Assembly: GCA_963781785.1 (NCBI GenBank)
Contig: CAWAHD010000002.1
Span: 2,480,001-2,544,000, forward strand
Source of the DNA: CAWAHD01 sp963781785
GTDB lineage: Bacteria > Planctomycetota > Planctomycetia > Isosphaerales > Isosphaeraceae
DNA length: 64,000 bases
Direction: 5' to 3'
The stretch's first letter is position 1, and every line of letters starts with the position of its first letter. The notes below the pieces were generated by a model. The model was not told the origin of the DNA. It worked only from the letters and a program-made list of their open reading frames with translations, and did not search any database. This document shows, one piece after another, positions 19,376 through 29,537 of the stretch. A program made the position numbers and the translations under genes.

Positions 19376-20693
19376 ATGGCCGCCGCCGCATGGACGTGGC
19401 TCTGTCGACTCTTCCGGATCGCTTTGACCTGGGAAAGCCGGCTGCGCGCGCACCCACGGCGAAGACGACAGACAATCCCGAGCTTCGAGCCCCTCGAGGC
19501 CGTGGCGCTCCTGAGTACGGGCGTCCCGATGGCGACCCACGCGGCCGAGCATCTGGCTCATTCACGCATTCACCGGCTGGTCAGGCACGTCCCCGAGCCG
19601 CACGTCTCGTACAAAAGCGCCATGAGTGCGGACGAGGCACCCGTTACCTCGCCCGCGCAGGCGGTGTCGCTCGCCAATACGCCGACGAACTTCGCGAACG
19701 AGCCGTTGTCTCCGGAGTTGAACCTCTTTGATCCATCGCTGGGTACACTGCTCTCGGTGACGGTCGGTCACACGGCGACGGTACAGGGCAGCGTCACGTC
19801 GCAGAACCTGAGCCCGTCATCGCCGACCGTGATCACCGCCACGTTCTCCGGAAGCTACGAGAATCGACGGCTTGAACCAGCCGATCGCTCAGCCGACCAA
19901 GATGCTGACGAGTGCTCCGATGCCAGCAGGGCCGTTCGGCTCGGGTACAGACACGGTCACGTTCCCTCCGTTCGTCCTGACGGACTCGTCGACGACGACG
20001 TACACGGACCCGTCGAGCCTGGCGTTCTTCACCAGCTCGACCGGCCGCTCGACGGCCACACTCACGATGACCGCGACTGCCAGCGCCGCGGCCAGTGCCC
20101 CCAATGGGAATCTACTGACGACAACGCAGTCCTCGGCGTCGTCGACGGTGGACGTGACCTATACTTATCTCCCGGCGTGTCCGACCGTGTCGGGAATCCG
20201 CCGGATCGGCGTCCACCATCAGCGCACGCTGCTCGTGGTCACCTTCGACGGTCCCGTAGACCCGGCCAAGGCCGATGATCCCGGCGATTACGCGGTGATC
20301 AGGCCGTCGGGCAAAACAATTTCGATCAAGTCGGCCACGTACGATCCGGCCACGAATGCTGTGGCATTGATACCGGCCGAACGGCTCAACGTTCACGATC
20401 GGTTCCGGCTGTCGGTGGTGCTTCCCTGCCCGAACGAGCCGACCGGCGAAACCGTGGTCATTCCGTTCGGCGGCAAGGACTCCCTGATCGGATTCCACAA
20501 TCACCGTGGTGAGTTTGTCTCGGTCAAGAATGGCAGAATCACGGGCTTCGACAACCGCGAAGGCGTGTTCATACCGGTCCATCACGGCAAGATCGAGGAA
20601 GAGAAGGCTCGCCCGCGCCGAGAGCACAAGGCCGTTGAGATCAAGCGGCCCCGGACGTCGCGCAGGAGGCTGGAATTCTTAGTCGGATCGTGA
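19376..20693 (+). CDS. LEPR-XLL-type secreted protein, choice-of-anchor-E-like (one apparent frameshift)
   Basis: A basic N-terminus with RRRRQ is followed by PSFEPLEAVALLS, a degenerate LEPR-XLL planctomycete export motif. The LNLFDPSLGTLLSVTVG stretch is the choice-of-anchor-E signature shared with the neighbours on both sides. One extra base near 19862 breaks the frame; reading on gives IDGLNQPIAQPTK and a beta-rich C-terminal part with an Ig-like DPGDYAVIRPSGKTI segment also found, in diverged form, at the end of the Gly-rich protein at 59106. GGAGGGCGATTGCC precedes the start. It is probably extracellular. Confidence 0.8.
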
Positions 20694-20943
20694 GTGTCAA
20701 CGAGAGCGAGCCCGCACGCGATTGCACGCGGTGGGAACCTCATGCTGTCTCAGAAGGAGGCAGAAGACATCAGGGTGGCTACGCCTGGGGACGTCGCACC
20801 GGAGTTGCCAGCACCGGCAGGCGACCTAGGTTCTCTGGTAGAGGACGGAAGCTGCCCGCAAGACGGAATTCCCCGAGCGCCGTCTCCCGGATCGTCCTGC
20901 GCACGGTTCTCGGGGTGGAATCTCGGCAGTAAAGGACTACACG

Positions 20944-21834
20944 ATGCGTATACGGAATGCACTCGACCGGATCTTTTCGCGGCTGGCCGGCGGCCGGCGC
21001 CGTCGCCAATTGGCGCCCGAGGTTCGGCCTCTCGAGGAACGGCGGCTTCTGACCGCGCCCACGGCGACGATGACCCAGGCCGCGACGTTTCCGAATCTCG
21101 AGTCGCTGCCCAACGTGGCCACCCAGGCGCTCTTGTATTTCAGCTCGACGATGGGCACCTTGACCGAGGTGGACGTGGTGACCTCGGGGTCATTCAGCAC
21201 GCAGTTCTCGGCCGAGAACCTGGCCTCTTCGAGCAGCAAGATCACGGGAACGACGAGCGGCAACCTGTCGATCAACGTCCCGACCGGAGCAATTCCGGTG
21301 ACCATCCCTGCAGTGACCGAGAGCTATAATGCCTCGGCATACGATGGCGCTGACAACGACGGCGGCACGAGCGGCAAGACGTTCACACCGGAAACGAGCA
21401 GCTCCGCTGTGCAGACAGCGGTCTTGACATCGCCGGCGGACCTGGCTGCGTTCACCGGCAGCTTCCGGATCCCGATCACCGTATCGGGGCATGCGACGGG
21501 AACCGCCACCGCGACCAGTGGCGACATTTCCGACACCTTCAAGACCCAGACATCCGCCACGATCACCGTCATCTACCACTACATCCCGAACCTCCCGAGC
21601 CTCAATCCACCGGCCACCGGGCAGAACACCGGGTCCGGCACGGGATCCGCCGCGAGCAGTGCTCAATCGGGGAGCACCAGCCAGGTCGCCGCCATCCAGA
21701 CCACGTCGACCCACACGACTCAGTCAAAAGCTCACGCCAAGAAGAAGGCGCCCAAGGTCGTGGTGCCAGCTCACAAGGTTGCCAAGCACCCGAAGGTAGT
21801 TGCGCATTCGAGCAAGGTCAAGAAATCGAAATAG
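20944..21834 (+). CDS. LEPR-XLL-type secreted protein with Lys-rich tail
   Basis: 296 aa. The N-terminus has RRRRQLAPEVRPLEERRLLTAP, a textbook LEPR-XLL export signature. A Ser/Thr-rich beta domain (FSSTMGTLTEVDVVTSG) is a third copy of the choice-of-anchor-E-like module. From residue 245 the tail becomes Lys/His/Ala-rich (SKAHAKKKAPKVVVPAHKVA), possibly for binding acidic polysaccharide or DNA. It forms a cluster with 18230 and 19376. Confidence 0.83.
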   Translation: MRIRNALDRIFSRLAGGRRRRQLAPEVRPLEERRLLTAPTATMTQAATFPNLESLPNVATQALLYFSSTMGTLTEVDVVTSGSFSTQFSAENLASSSSKITGTTSGNLSINVPTGAIPVTIPAVTESYNASAYDGADNDGGTSGKTFTPETSSSAVQTAVLTSPADLAAFTGSFRIPITVSGHATGTATATSGDISDTFKTQTSATITVIYHYIPNLPSLNPPATGQNTGSGTGSAASSAQSGSTSQVAAIQTTSTHTTQSKAHAKKKAPKVVVPAHKVAKHPKVVAHSSKVKKSK

Positions 21835-21951
21835 GTACGATGGCGGACCACGCAGGCTGCGGCGCAGGGCTTTGGGGGTTTGACACGGCGGTAGCGGCCG
21901 GGGAGACTGGACGGGCAATCGTCCCTCCCTCCCCATCGAGGACTCTCCGCC

Positions 21952-22872
21952 ATGCTCCGATCTCTTGCCTTCTTGGTCGGCCTGTCGCTGTTCGCTCCGG
22001 CCTGGGCCGATGAACCTCAGACGTATCCCCTCTGGCCGGACGGTGCGCCCGGCGCGACCGGCTCTGACGCCGGCGACGACACCCACGCTGGTGACATCCC
22101 GACGATCACCGTGTACCCTCCTCCCAAGGAGAAGGCGACCGGGGCGTCGATCTTGATCTGCCCTGGCGGCGGCTACGGGATGCTCGCCACCGAGCACGAG
22201 GGCAAGGAAGTCGCCGAGTGGCTCAACTCGCTGGGTGTCGCGGGCGTGGTCCTCAAGTACCGGCTTGCTCCCAAGTACAAGCACCCGGCGCCCCTGGACG
22301 ATGCGCGGCGGGCGATCCGCATGGTGCGCTGGAAGTCGAAGGGGGCGGGCCTCGACCCGAATCGCGTAGGCGTTCTCGGGTTCTCGGCCGGCGGGCATCT
22401 CGCCTCGACCCTCGCCACCCATTGGCGCGAAGCGGATCCCAATCCGGGCGACGCGATCAACGGCTTCACCGAGCGGCCCGACGTCGCGATCCTGGTCTAC
22501 CCGGTGATCAGCTTCACGGCCGAATTCAGTCATCGGGGCTCGGCCAACAACCTGCTCGGTCCGGACGCTTCCAAGGAGCAGTTGACCGAGCTGTCCAACG
22601 AGACTCAGGTCAACGAGAAGACCCCGCCCACGTTCCTGGCCCACACGCTGGCCGACAACGGCGTACCGATGGAGAACAGCGTGTCGTTCGCGATGGCTCT
22701 GCGCAAGCACAAGGTGCCATTCGAGCTGCACATTTTCGAGCGCGGGCCGCATGGCCTCGGGCTGGGCAAAGGCTCGAAGCGGCACCACGTCGCGCCCGAG
22801 CCGTCATTCGAAGCATGGCCGATCCTCTGTGCAACGTGGCTCAAGTCGCGCGGCTTCCTCGACAAGCGCTAG
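21952..22872 (+). CDS. Secreted alpha/beta-hydrolase esterase
   Basis: 306 aa with a cleavable signal (ends near AWA-DEPQ, residue 19). Oxyanion region LICPGGGYGML, nucleophile elbow GFSAGGHLAS, acid in AHTLADNGVP and histidine in ERGPHGLGL complete the catalytic set. The closest recognised group is the BD-FAE/acetyl-xylan-esterase-like hydrolases acting on acetylated polysaccharides. It is followed by the convergent DUF1559 gene. Confidence 0.9.
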   Translation: MLRSLAFLVGLSLFAPAWADEPQTYPLWPDGAPGATGSDAGDDTHAGDIPTITVYPPPKEKATGASILICPGGGYGMLATEHEGKEVAEWLNSLGVAGVVLKYRLAPKYKHPAPLDDARRAIRMVRWKSKGAGLDPNRVGVLGFSAGGHLASTLATHWREADPNPGDAINGFTERPDVAILVYPVISFTAEFSHRGSANNLLGPDASKEQLTELSNETQVNEKTPPTFLAHTLADNGVPMENSVSFAMALRKHKVPFELHIFERGPHGLGLGKGSKRHHVAPEPSFEAWPILCATWLKSRGFLDKR

Positions 22873-22942
22873 AGAGGCGTGTCGGAAAAAAAGAACGGAC
22901 ACCGATTTCGCCGGATTCTCGATTCACATTTCAACCCGCAGC

Positions 22943-24172
22943 TCAGTAGGCGTCGCCCGAGACGACCTCGCCGCCGGCGATCGTACCGAGGGCGCGCCAC
23001 GTCTGAAAGCTGACCGAGTTCTTGACGGCGTGCACGCTGCCGTCAGCAAAGAGGGCGTTGACAACGCCGGGATGATAGCTCCGGGACGTGATGGCGGCGT
23101 ACGTGGGTCCGCCGTCATCCTCGTCCTCGGAGCTCATGTCGCTGTCGAGGGCCAGTGTCCCGGCGGGGGACCTGGTGTTCGGGGGCAGGGCGGTGGTGAA
23201 GCCATCGTAGAACGAGTTGCCGTTGCACCAGTGGGTGTGGCCGCCGCCCAGCATCCCCGAGGATGTCGTGGCGAGCTTGCACCCCGATGTCGGCGCCGCC
23301 GCAATGCTCGCCAGCACCGTGGGGACATCCGGGTAAGACAGCGGGCTCGTCGGCCCGGGCGGAGGCACGGCGCCGCAATCGTGATAGGCCGGCGTATACG
23401 TTTTGACCTCGGCGCCGAGCAACGTGTTGCTCAAGCCATCGGTGAACGAAGCGAATCTGCGGCTCGCGTTGGAGCCAATCGCACCCGTGCTGGGCCCCCC
23501 GCCCGCGAATCCGCCGAAGGTGTACCAGATCCCCTCGCACCAACCGTAGCTGGAGACGCCGTATGTCGTGGTCACGCCGGCAGCGCTGGTGCTTGTAAAC
23601 GCCTGCTGGTTGGGCTCACTCGGGCAGAGAAGCACCTTCAGTTGCGTGGAGACAGCCGTGGCATTCGACGGGTCACTCGTCTTGTTGGTGTAGTTGAGAG
23701 CGTTATAAATCGTCCCCAGCTCCAGAAAGGGGGTGATGCGCGAGGAGGCGCCCCAGCTTGACTTCCACGCCACCGCGCCCGAACTGCTGAAGGTCAGGAC
23801 CATCTGGGGCGGCAGCACTCCATTCGTGCTTTCGTAGTTGTGCATCCCGAGCCCGAGCTGCTTGAGATTGTTGACGCACTGGATCCGTCGAGCCGCCTCG
23901 CGGGCAGCCTGCACCGCGGGCAGCAAGAGCGCGATCAAGACCGCGATGATCGCAATCACCACCAACAGCTCGATCAGAGTGAAGCCGTGACGACCGTTGG
24001 TCCGTACCGGTCGCGAGTGTCGCGAAACCGGCACGAATTGGCGGCGCTCGCGATCGTCAGGAAACCCATGATGGGCCGGCACGCCGCCGGAGAGTGGTCC
24101 CGCACCCGCCGAGCCTCTCGACGAAGTGCTCTCTCTGGCGGACGTGCCGTTTACCAAAGGAATACGTAACAT
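22943..24172 (-). CDS. DUF1559 protein with prepilin-type N-terminal helix
   Basis: About 409 aa from ATG 24172; a longer start (24238) or a shorter GTG (24034) is also possible. HGFTLIELLVVIAIIAVL is a type IV prepilin/pseudopilin cleavage site plus hydrophobic helix, followed by AVQAAREAARRIQC, the standard DUF1559 continuation. The C-terminal H-x-G-x(2)-NALFADGSVH segment is the family's second hallmark. These proteins are enormously expanded in planctomycetes and thought to form pseudopili or surface layers. The unusual point is the upstream Fur-like dyad at 24249-24269. Confidence 0.92.
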   Translation of the reverse strand: MLRIPLVNGTSARESTSSRGSAGAGPLSGGVPAHHGFPDDRERRQFVPVSRHSRPVRTNGRHGFTLIELLVVIAIIAVLIALLLPAVQAAREAARRIQCVNNLKQLGLGMHNYESTNGVLPPQMVLTFSSSGAVAWKSSWGASSRITPFLELGTIYNALNYTNKTSDPSNATAVSTQLKVLLCPSEPNQQAFTSTSAAGVTTTYGVSSYGWCEGIWYTFGGFAGGGPSTGAIGSNASRRFASFTDGLSNTLLGAEVKTYTPAYHDCGAVPPPGPTSPLSYPDVPTVLASIAAAPTSGCKLATTSSGMLGGGHTHWCNGNSFYDGFTTALPPNTRSPAGTLALDSDMSSEDEDDGGPTYAAITSRSYHPGVVNALFADGSVHAVKNSVSFQTWRALGTIAGGEVVSGDAY

Positions 24173-24248
24173 GTTATGGACCCTTGAAATACGGAAGGAA
24201 TTCCGAGTCGACGGGACCAGGGTCGAACCGGGTGACATCCGATGTTGA

Positions 24249-24269
24249 TATTGAGATTCAATCTCAATA
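24249..24269. promoter_or_regulatory. Perfect 21-bp palindrome resembling a Fur box
   Basis: TATTGAGATT-C-AATCTCAATA is perfectly symmetric and contains a 7-1-7 core, TGAGATT-C-AATCTCA, close to the ferric-uptake-regulator pattern TGAGAATCATTCTCA. It lies 77 bp upstream of the DUF1559 start at 24172, in an otherwise GC-rich intergenic region. Binding by a Fur-family repressor is inferred. Confidence 0.6.
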
Positions 24270-24355
24270 GAGGCAAAGTGTACGACTCCTGAGACTCGGT
24301 GTCAACACATTGCGTCCGCTCATCGAGTCGGTGGCACTGGAGCAGCGCGTACGTG

Positions 24356-24404
24356 GTCGGTCGGGCTTCGCGAGCATGATGTCAGGCCGGCAAGCCCGAC
24401 CGAC
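24356..24404. repeat. Hairpin containing a diverged copy of the 20-bp palindromic repeat
   Basis: A perfect 13-bp stem (GTCGGTCGGGCTT / AAGCCCGACCGAC) with a 23-nt loop. Positions 24381-24400 match the dispersed repeat at 17 of 20 bases. It sits between the DUF1559 promoter region and the 3' end of the cyclase-fold gene, where it could act as a terminator for neither or both. Confidence 0.6.
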
Positions 24405-24489
24405 AGGGCACAATCCGCTCTGCTGCTGGGATAGGCGGGCAGGTTCGCCGACGCGTTGCGGGCGGGATCAGGGCGCGTTGCGAGCGGTG

Positions 24490-25629
24490 TTATTTGACCG
24501 CGCCCGAAAGCTTGGACCGCGCGTGGGACAGGGCGAGCAGTGCATAAGCGGTTACGATGTTCGGGTCTCCCTCCATGAAGGTATCCGCTGTATTGACCCA
24601 GCTTCCATCGGCGTTCTGGCGCTTGGCGAGTGCGGCCACGAGGTCGGCCCGCCAGTCATGCGTTTTGCCCGCGTTGTCGACGAGTGCCGGCTTGCCGACC
24701 AGCGCCATGGCTTTGGCGAATGTCTGGTAGTAGTAGTAAAGCCCGCGCTGGCCCATGCCCGGGTTCTGGTCGAGCGTGTAGTGCTTGGAAATGTAGCCGA
24801 AGGCCGCTTTCACGCGGGGGTCGTCGGGAGTGAGGCCCGCGTAGATCATGCTCTTCAGGCCGGAATAGGTCATTCCGGCGTACGACCGGAGGCCGCCGGC
24901 TTCGGTCTTGCCGGCGGCGCTCGAGCCGCCGCCTGCGGCAGTGTAAATGAAGCCGCCGTCGTTGACCTTGCCGGCCCAGGGCCGGTCGTTGAATTCGCTC
25001 TTCAGGTTCTGGCAGCGTGAGACGAAGATGAGCGCCTTCTGAAGCCCGGGGTCGTCGGCGGGCAGGCCCGTGTCACGGAGAGCTTCGATCATGAATGCGG
25101 TGTTCGACAGGTCGGGCCGGCTGTTCTTGCCCCCGTAGCCCGCGCCGCCGTAGACGTCGCTGTCATGCCCCTTGTCTTCACCCTCGTCCCACTGCATACG
25201 CTTGAGAAACTCCTGCCCCCCCTTGATGATGCGGTCGTAACGCCCGCCATCGTTCGCCTCATGAAAAGCCATGATGGCGACCGACGTCGTGTAGTTGGAG
25301 TGAGGAGCCTCGGACAAGCCCCCCTTGGGTCCGACGAACTGCTCCAGAAAGCTCAGGCCGCGTGTGACGATCGGATCGGCGGGTGCAACCCGCCCCGAGC
25401 GAATGAGTGCCGTCACAACCAGGGCCGTGATCCCCGGTTCCTTGCGGTCCGGAGACCAGCTTCCGTCCCGGGACTGGCGCGCACGTAGAAAGTTGACGGC
25501 CTTCCCCTCCAGCTCCCCTGATTCGACCGGTCCGCCCGCATGGACCCGCGCCGGCCGCGCACCGATCGTCAGCAGTCCAACCGCCTGAATGCCGCCACCA
25601 AGAAACACGCGCCGCGAGCTTTTCTTCAT
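24490..25629 (-). CDS. Tat-exported prenyltransferase/squalene-cyclase-fold protein
   Basis: About 379 aa from ATG 25629. The leader MKKSSRRVFLGGGIQAVG is Tat-like. The mature protein has repeated helical hairpins with QSRDGSWSP, QNADGSWV and GGLSEAPHSNYTTS, the QW-like repeats of terpenoid cyclase/protein prenyltransferase alpha-alpha toroids. The catalytic DxDD motif of squalene-hopene cyclase is not seen, so it is more likely a noncatalytic or peptidase-associated toroid than a hopene synthase. Such exported proteins are common in planctomycetes and of unknown role. Confidence 0.83.
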   Translation of the reverse strand: MKKSSRRVFLGGGIQAVGLLTIGARPARVHAGGPVESGELEGKAVNFLRARQSRDGSWSPDRKEPGITALVVTALIRSGRVAPADPIVTRGLSFLEQFVGPKGGLSEAPHSNYTTSVAIMAFHEANDGGRYDRIIKGGQEFLKRMQWDEGEDKGHDSDVYGGAGYGGKNSRPDLSNTAFMIEALRDTGLPADDPGLQKALIFVSRCQNLKSEFNDRPWAGKVNDGGFIYTAAGGGSSAAGKTEAGGLRSYAGMTYSGLKSMIYAGLTPDDPRVKAAFGYISKHYTLDQNPGMGQRGLYYYYQTFAKAMALVGKPALVDNAGKTHDWRADLVAALAKRQNADGSWVNTADTFMEGDPNIVTAYALLALSHARSKLSGAVK

Positions 25630-25929
25630 CTCTCGATTCCCCCGTGCCGGGTGCACCGCTCGATAACGTCTGCGACGCGCTCTCCAGCCCAGAGCGGCGA
25701 GCCAGGCGCGTCCAGAACTCGCCATTGAGCAATATTCATGCCACTTGGTGAACAATTGGAAAGGCTAATCTTCAAACTGCTTACGCCATTCCGACCTTTT
25801 GCGCTCCTGGCGCGGACGGCGAAACCTTCGCCAGTGCTGGCGAATAATCCGCCGACCCATCTCCGAGGGCCAGAGCTCGGAATACCCGAGGTAAGTGGGT
25901 CGCCGCATCAAGCGGACGACGTGCAAGCC

Positions 25930-26367
25930 TTACTTGACGCGCTCGAGAACGAACTCGAAGAGACCGCTTCCTTTTTCGACCTTGAGCGACTTCGGTCGCT
26001 CCTTGGAGCCGGCCTCGGTCACGACGATCGTCAGCTTGTCACCATCGAGCTTGTAGAGGCCGAGCTGTTTCTTGCCGGCGTCTTGCCCCTTCTTGATGTC
26101 GAAGTCGATTGTCTTGGGCGACTTGGTCTCGTCGATTGTATACGATCCTTCCTCAACCATGTCTGCACTGGAGGTGTTGGTGTAGTCCTTGCCGTCGAAG
26201 TTGCACTTGAACTCGTTGACAAATTCGTCCGGTGCTGGCTCACCCTGTATCGAGATCGAAACGGCCTTCCACTTTCCTTTGAACGATTCCGCGTCGTCTT
26301 TCTTCGCGTCATCGGCGGTCAGGAACCCGGCGGTGCTTAGTACGAAGATGGCAGTAGCGAATCTCAT
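25930..26367 (-). CDS. TIGR03067-domain secreted protein
   Basis: 145 aa with a signal peptide (about residues 1-18). FKGKWKAVSISIQGEP, EEGSYTIDETKSPKTIDF, KKQLGLYKLDGDKLTI and a basic Pro-containing ending are the successive strands of the TIGR03067 small beta-barrel family, confined mostly to Planctomycetes. Function unknown. It is the first of two minus-strand genes; the cyclase-fold gene starts 300 nt further on. Confidence 0.9.
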   Translation of the reverse strand: MRFATAIFVLSTAGFLTADDAKKDDAESFKGKWKAVSISIQGEPAPDEFVNEFKCNFDGKDYTNTSSADMVEEGSYTIDETKSPKTIDFDIKKGQDAGKKQLGLYKLDGDKLTIVVTEAGSKERPKSLKVEKGSGLFEFVLERVK

Positions 26368-26762
26368 CTCTTATCCCCGAAACAAGTGGTGAAGAGGTGA
26401 AGCCGGCGGCGAGTTTTCGCGCGGCGGTTGACAGACAAAAGCGGAGCCCTTCCGAAGGCTCTCTCGTCTTTGCAGGCCCGGCGGCCCGCTGCGAAATTCC
26501 GAACTCTTATATCACGCCTTGACCCGTTCTGGCTACGCCGAGGCGACCCGGGGCGGAATCCCGCGGCGATGGCGGCGGGATCAATGTGTAACCGCAACCG
26601 CAACACGTGCCACTTTAGAGGCAGAGGCACCCGGGCAGACAACCTGGTGCGACGAGGGTCGGAGACTTGAAATGATCGGGTGAATCTCACCGCCCGACTG
26701 GAATTCTCCGGCTTTCGGAAAGTGAGAACCTTCATCTCTGTCAGATTCAAGGACTTACACTT
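26368..26762. other. Intergenic stretch of about 395 bp
   Basis: Divergent promoter region between TIGR03067 and the TIGR03118 gene. No repeat, hairpin or convincing small gene was recognised. Confidence 0.5.
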
Positions 26763-28575
26763 ATGAACCAGCTTCGTCTTTTCGCTCATCGACCGTTCGA
26801 ATTGCGCCGCAACTCGCGCGGTCCGCTCCGGAGCCGGCGGCTCAACGTCGACTTACTCGAAGAGCGCCGCTTGATGGCGTCTTCGCTGGTCGCCAGCAGC
26901 TCTCCGATCGCTCCCGGAGCGGTCGAAGGGATCCCGTTCACCGCGGTGATCGCCAAGTTCACCGACTCGGACGGGAATTCGGACCCGGCCCAGTATGCGG
27001 CCACGATCAACTGGGGAGACGGCAAGGTCACACAAGGAAAAGTCGTCGCAGACCCGGCCGGGGGTTTCGACGTCATGGGCAGTCATACCTACCAGCACCC
27101 GGGAGCGATCCGCGCGACGGTGCAGATCGGCGACTCGGACAACGACACCGCGTCGGCTTCCACCACCAACATCGTGACCGAGGCTCCTCTCACAGCGACC
27201 GCCGTGGCGGTTCGAGCGCGGAAGAAGCTCGCCCTCGACAACGTGACCGTGGCGACCTTCACGGATGCCGACACCCGCCTCAAAGCATCGGCCTTCAGCG
27301 CCACGATCCACTGGGGAGACGGGCACACGTCCAAGGGCAAGATCGTGGCGGACAAGGCCATCGGCGGGTTCAAGGTCCTTGGCTCGCACACTTTCAAGTC
27401 GACCGGGGAGTTCGCGGTGACGACCGCGATAGAGCAGGGCAAGGGGCCCGTCACATCGTTTTTCACGCCATCGAATATCATCTCCGACGGGCTCGTCGGC
27501 GCGGATCATATTGACCCGAATTTCGTGAACCCATGGGGACTCGCCGCACCGAAGCCCACCGACTTCTGGGATAGTAACAACGGCACCGGAACCTCGACGG
27601 TCTTTGACGCCTCAGGGAATATCAGCGCCTGCGCTCTTTGCCGTGAAGGTGCCTCCTCCCACCGGCGCCGCCGGACCGTCTGCTCCGTCCGGGATCGTGA
27701 GCAACAGCACGTCATCCTTCGTGGTCAGCCAGGGATCCGCGAGCGGACCCGCCGCATTCATCTTTGTCACCGAAGACGGCACGATCTCGGGCTGGAACCC
27801 CAAGGTCGGAGGAACCGGGGCTGGTCCGTCAACCAATGCGGTGCTCGCGGTCGACAATTCGGCGACTGGGGCCGTCTACAAGGGCGTGGCGATCTTGAAC
27901 GTTCCGACCGGAACCGCTCTCGCGGCTGGGCCGACTCTGTTCGTGACGAATTTCCATGCCGGCACCATCGAGGCTTATAGCTCAAGCTTCGCAGCGGAGA
28001 ACTTGCCAGCCGGCGCGTTCACCGACCCGGCCATCCCGGCGGGATTCGCCCCCATCGGTATCCAGACGATTGGCGGCAACCTTTACGTGACGTACGCCAA
28101 GCAGGATAGCGCGAAGCATGACGACGTGGCCGGCGCAGGCAATGGCTACGTCGACGTCTACTCACCGACTGGAGTTCTCCTCCAGCGGCTCGGCGGCGGC
28201 GGCTCCCAGCCCGAGCTCAACTCGCCCTGGGGCGTGGTTACGGCCCCGGCAAGCTTCGGCCCGTTCAGCAACGCGATCCTCGTGGGCAACTTCGGCGACA
28301 GCCACATCAACGCGTTCAATCCCACAACCGGCGCATTCCTGGGCCAGCTTGACGGTCAGAACGGTGAGCCGCTGGTAATGAACGGTGGATTCCAGGGCAC
28401 CGATTCCAAGGGCCTCTGGGCACTCCTTGACTTCCCCACCGGCACCGGCCCTGCCGGGACGCTGTACTTCACGGCTGGCTTGAATGACGAGAGCGATGGG
28501 CTCTTCGGCACGTTGACCTACACCCAGGTTGCGATGGCGACTGCCTCGAGCACCGTCTCGGTCAGCGACCACTAA
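26763..28575 (+). CDS. LEPR-XLL protein with two PKD-like repeats and a TIGR03118 beta-propeller (one apparent frameshift)
   Basis: The N-terminus carries LNVDLLEERRLMAS, a LEPR-XLL signal. Two repeats with ATINWGDGKVTQGKVVAD and ATIHWGDGHTSKGKIVAD are PKD-like. From NPWGLAAPKPTDFWDSNNG on, the protein matches the TIGR03118 family (a six- or seven-bladed propeller of unknown function). An extra base near 27620 breaks the frame, after which SAPALFAVKVPPP continues to the stop at 28575. It probably works at the cell surface. A perfect hairpin follows the stop. Confidence 0.85.
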
Positions 28576-28608
28576 GGGCGACCACCTCTTAACGTTTGCC
28601 TTGAGCGG

Positions 28609-28635
28609 AGCCCGCGGCGAGCAGCGCCGCGGGCT
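28609..28635. terminator. Terminator-like hairpin after the TIGR03118 gene
   Basis: Perfect 11-bp GC-rich stem AGCCCGCGGCG / CGCCGCGGGCT with a 5-nt loop, 34 bp after the stop at 28575 and ahead of the convergent gene ending at 28743. No long T-run, but T-rich sequence follows. Confidence 0.6.
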
Positions 28636-28742
28636 TCGCTGCTTTACTGGCGGGATCGGCTGGCGCCAGCGGCAACCGGGGAGAAAGGCGTGGCTACGGT
28701 CTGGGAAATTGTGCGCCTTCCTTCATCCTTCGATTGGGACTC

Positions 28743-29537
28743 TCACGAGCCCATCCCCTCGCAGCCGCCGCCCTCGCCGGGACCAGGGACTTGTTGACCC
28801 GTCACGAGTGAGAAGTAGGGGAAGGTCGTGGTGCTCGTGACTCCCTGCGCGGCCTGGACGGCGGCCCAGGCGGTGTCGATGGTCGAGATATCCGTCGACG
28901 TGATTCCCGCGGATGTCACGGCCGCGGCCAGAGTGTTGTATGCCGTGGTCAAGTCGGTCGTCTCCTGGGTAGTCGGCGAGCTGGTGTACAGAGCCTCGAA
29001 CTGGCTCAGCAAAGTCGAATCCGTCGCCAGATCCGTCCCCGATGCGTTGGCCGTCACCAGGCTGTCCTCAAACGACTGGAGCGCCGAGTTGCTGCTGGGA
29101 GACAGCCCATCGCTCTTGAGCGTTTGCATGGCGACCCGGATCGCCGTCAGCTCGCCGATCGTCGTGCCGGAGGCAAGGTCGATCGTCTGGATGTCGTTCC
29201 TGAGCGTTTTGAGAGCGCTCGACAAGGTCGAGCTCGCGGAACTGGTTGATTCGCTCGACGTCTGCGCCGCCGCCGTGCTGCTCTTGAGCGTGGCAGCCGT
29301 GGTGCTGGTCGCGGAGATAGCCGTGGTGGTTGACGATGTGCTCTCGGAATGACCGCCGTGGTGGTGCCCGTAGACCGCGGCGAGCGCATGATGCACGCCG
29401 TGGAAGTGGGCCGGAGTGACACGCCCCTCGAGTGTCTCGCACAAGAGGGCGGCTTTCTGGGTACGCCGGGCCCGCTCACTCTGGAGGCGCGCCCGGCCAA
29501 AGATCAGACTTCGCAAGACGTTGATCGGGTGTCGCAT
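28743..29537 (-). CDS. LEPR-XLL-type secreted Ser/Thr-rich protein
   Basis: 264 aa from ATG 29537 (an in-frame alternative start at 29684 would add 49 residues of noncoding type). LLCETLEGRVTPAHF is a diverged LEPR-XLL motif. A His-rich patch (HFHGVHHALAAVYGHHHGG) is followed by a Ser/Thr/Ala-rich linker and then a helical region (TIGELTAIRVAMQTLKS, STIDTAWAAVQAA) of no known family. The His cluster might bind metal. It is convergent with the TIGR03118 gene. Confidence 0.75.
   Translation of the reverse strand: MRHPINVLRSLIFGRARLQSERARRTQKAALLCETLEGRVTPAHFHGVHHALAAVYGHHHGGHSESTSSTTTAISATSTTAATLKSSTAAAQTSSESTSSASSTLSSALKTLRNDIQTIDLASGTTIGELTAIRVAMQTLKSDGLSPSSNSALQSFEDSLVTANASGTDLATDSTLLSQFEALYTSSPTTQETTDLTTAYNTLAAAVTSAGITSTDISTIDTAWAAVQAAQGVTSTTTFPYFSLVTGQQVPGPGEGGGCEGMGS

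Noticed and set aside
24490..25629. Squalene-hopene cyclase
   Set aside because: Exported, short and without the DxDD motif.
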